The notes under the pieces were generated by a model. It ran no database searches, was not told where the DNA came from, and saw only the letters and a program-made list of their open reading frames with translations. DNA of 5,422 bases from UMGS1387 sp045646465 (lineage in GTDB: Bacteria > Bacillota > Clostridia > Oscillospirales > CAG-382). Both the position numbers and the translations under genes were made by a program. Every line of letters starts with the position of its first letter. Position 1 is the first letter of the stretch. Location: NCBI GenBank assembly GCA_045646465.1, contig JAZRKT010000101.1, positions 1 through 5,422 on the forward strand, in the 5' to 3' direction. Positions 5,172 through 5,422 of this stretch are shown one piece after another.

Positions 5172-5311
5172 TTTCTTTGATAAAAAGAAAAAAGTAAGCA
5201 AAAAAGAAAATAACTACGCACCAAAAAGGTATGGGTAGAATTATCGCCTTGGTGTCTCGGTTAACCGTTTTGACACCAAACAACGGCGTCAAAACTGCTA
5301 ATAAAAGGTGA
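5172..5311 (+). repeat. Repeat copy 2 (140 bp)
   Basis: The equivalent pairings are 5249-5256 with 5272-5279, and 5267-5274 with 5288-5295. The inner dyad is a perfect CGGTTAACCG here, against CGGTTATCCG in copies 1 and 3. Confidence 0.88.
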
Positions 5312-5422
5312 TTTCTTTGATAAAAAGAAAAAAGTAAGCAAAAAAGAAAATAACTACGCACCAAAAAAGGTATGGGTTGAATTATCGCCTTGGTGTCTCG
5401 GTTATCCGTTTTGTCACCAAAC
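5312..5422 (+). repeat. Repeat copy 3, truncated by the window edge
   Basis: The first 111 bp are present. GTCACCAA replaces GACACCAA (5413-5420), which puts one mismatch into the first hairpin. Whether the second hairpin's partner also changes cannot be seen. Confidence 0.85.

Larger units (their letters stand above)
5023..5422 (+). repeat. Tandem array of a ~140-bp repeat, at least 2.8 copies, running off the window
   Basis: Three direct copies begin with TTTCTTTGATAAAAAG at 5031, 5172 and 5312, giving periods of 141 and 140 bp; the third is cut by the window edge. Each contains the TTTCTTT/AAAGAAA stem, an A-rich stretch, ACTACGCACCAA, GAATTATCGCCTTGGTGTC, a CGGTTATCCG-like inner dyad, GTTTTGACACC and GGCGTCAAAAC. 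The copies differ by only a few substitutions and one-base indels in an A run, so the duplication is recent or kept uniform. No reading frame with a plausible ribosome binding site is present. Short open frames on the minus strand simply repeat one peptide and are not believable as genes. The array fills the roughly 390 bp after the T-box terminator. Confidence 0.93.

Noticed and set aside
5024..5364. Minus-strand open frames in the repeat array encoding a recurring MVRSYFLFCLLF peptide
   Set aside because: They arise from the repeat itself and have low-complexity composition. The 140/141-bp period does not preserve frame, and no ribosome binding site or promoter serves them.
5023..5422. CRISPR array
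   Set aside because: The repeated unit is about 140 bp and nearly identical throughout, with no short repeat alternating with unique spacers.

Overview
The window looks like a chromosomal segment of a low-GC, anaerobic, clostridia-type Firmicute, probably of the Ruminococcaceae/Oscillospiraceae sort. The evidence is strong AGGAGG ribosome binding sites, near-consensus sigma-A promoters with 17-bp spacers, a canonical T-box leader, the rpsF-ssb-rpsR gene order, and an oxygen-sensitive ferredoxin-linked 2-oxoacid oxidoreductase. The genus call is an inference; no rRNA or other phylogenetic marker was compared.

Layout from left to right. (1) Positions 1-442, minus strand: the N-terminal part of a secreted protein with a signal peptide and the lead-in typical of GLUG-motif surface proteins. 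It is driven by a perfect TTGACA-17-TATAAT promoter and has a small hairpin between its ribosome binding site and start codon. (2) Positions 591-3122, plus strand: a promoter, a folded 5' leader and the two-gene operon iorA-iorB, encoding both subunits of indolepyruvate (arylpyruvate) ferredoxin oxidoreductase, followed by a terminator-like hairpin. (3) Positions 3123-3422: a gene-free stretch with two tandem 21-bp hairpin repeats, an AT-rich segment, a 16-bp palindrome and a 140-nt region that can fold into several helices. I do not recognise that region. (4) Positions 3427-4683, minus strand: the operon rpsF-ssb-rpsR (ribosomal protein S6, single-stranded DNA-binding protein, ribosomal protein S18), with a consensus promoter, a folded leader and a strong terminator. 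The S18 is the zinc-binding (four-ligand) form. (5) Positions 4745-5033, plus strand: a promoter and a complete T-box leader whose best specifier reading is UUC (phenylalanine). (6) Positions 5023-5422: at least 2.8 direct copies of a roughly 140-bp repeat, where the gene controlled by the T-box would be expected. The first copy shares its left end with the uridine tract of the T-box terminator.

IorA and IorB work together to convert arylpyruvates from aromatic amino-acid transamination into aryl-acetyl-CoA while reducing ferredoxin. The S6, SSB and S18 genes form a standard housekeeping operon. The most unusual part is the right end. A tRNA-sensing transcription switch there reads directly into a tandem array whose units can each form two mutually exclusive hairpins, and no gene is visible before the window ends. 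The other points worth a second look are the covarying hairpin pair and the unassigned structured region between iorB and rpsR.
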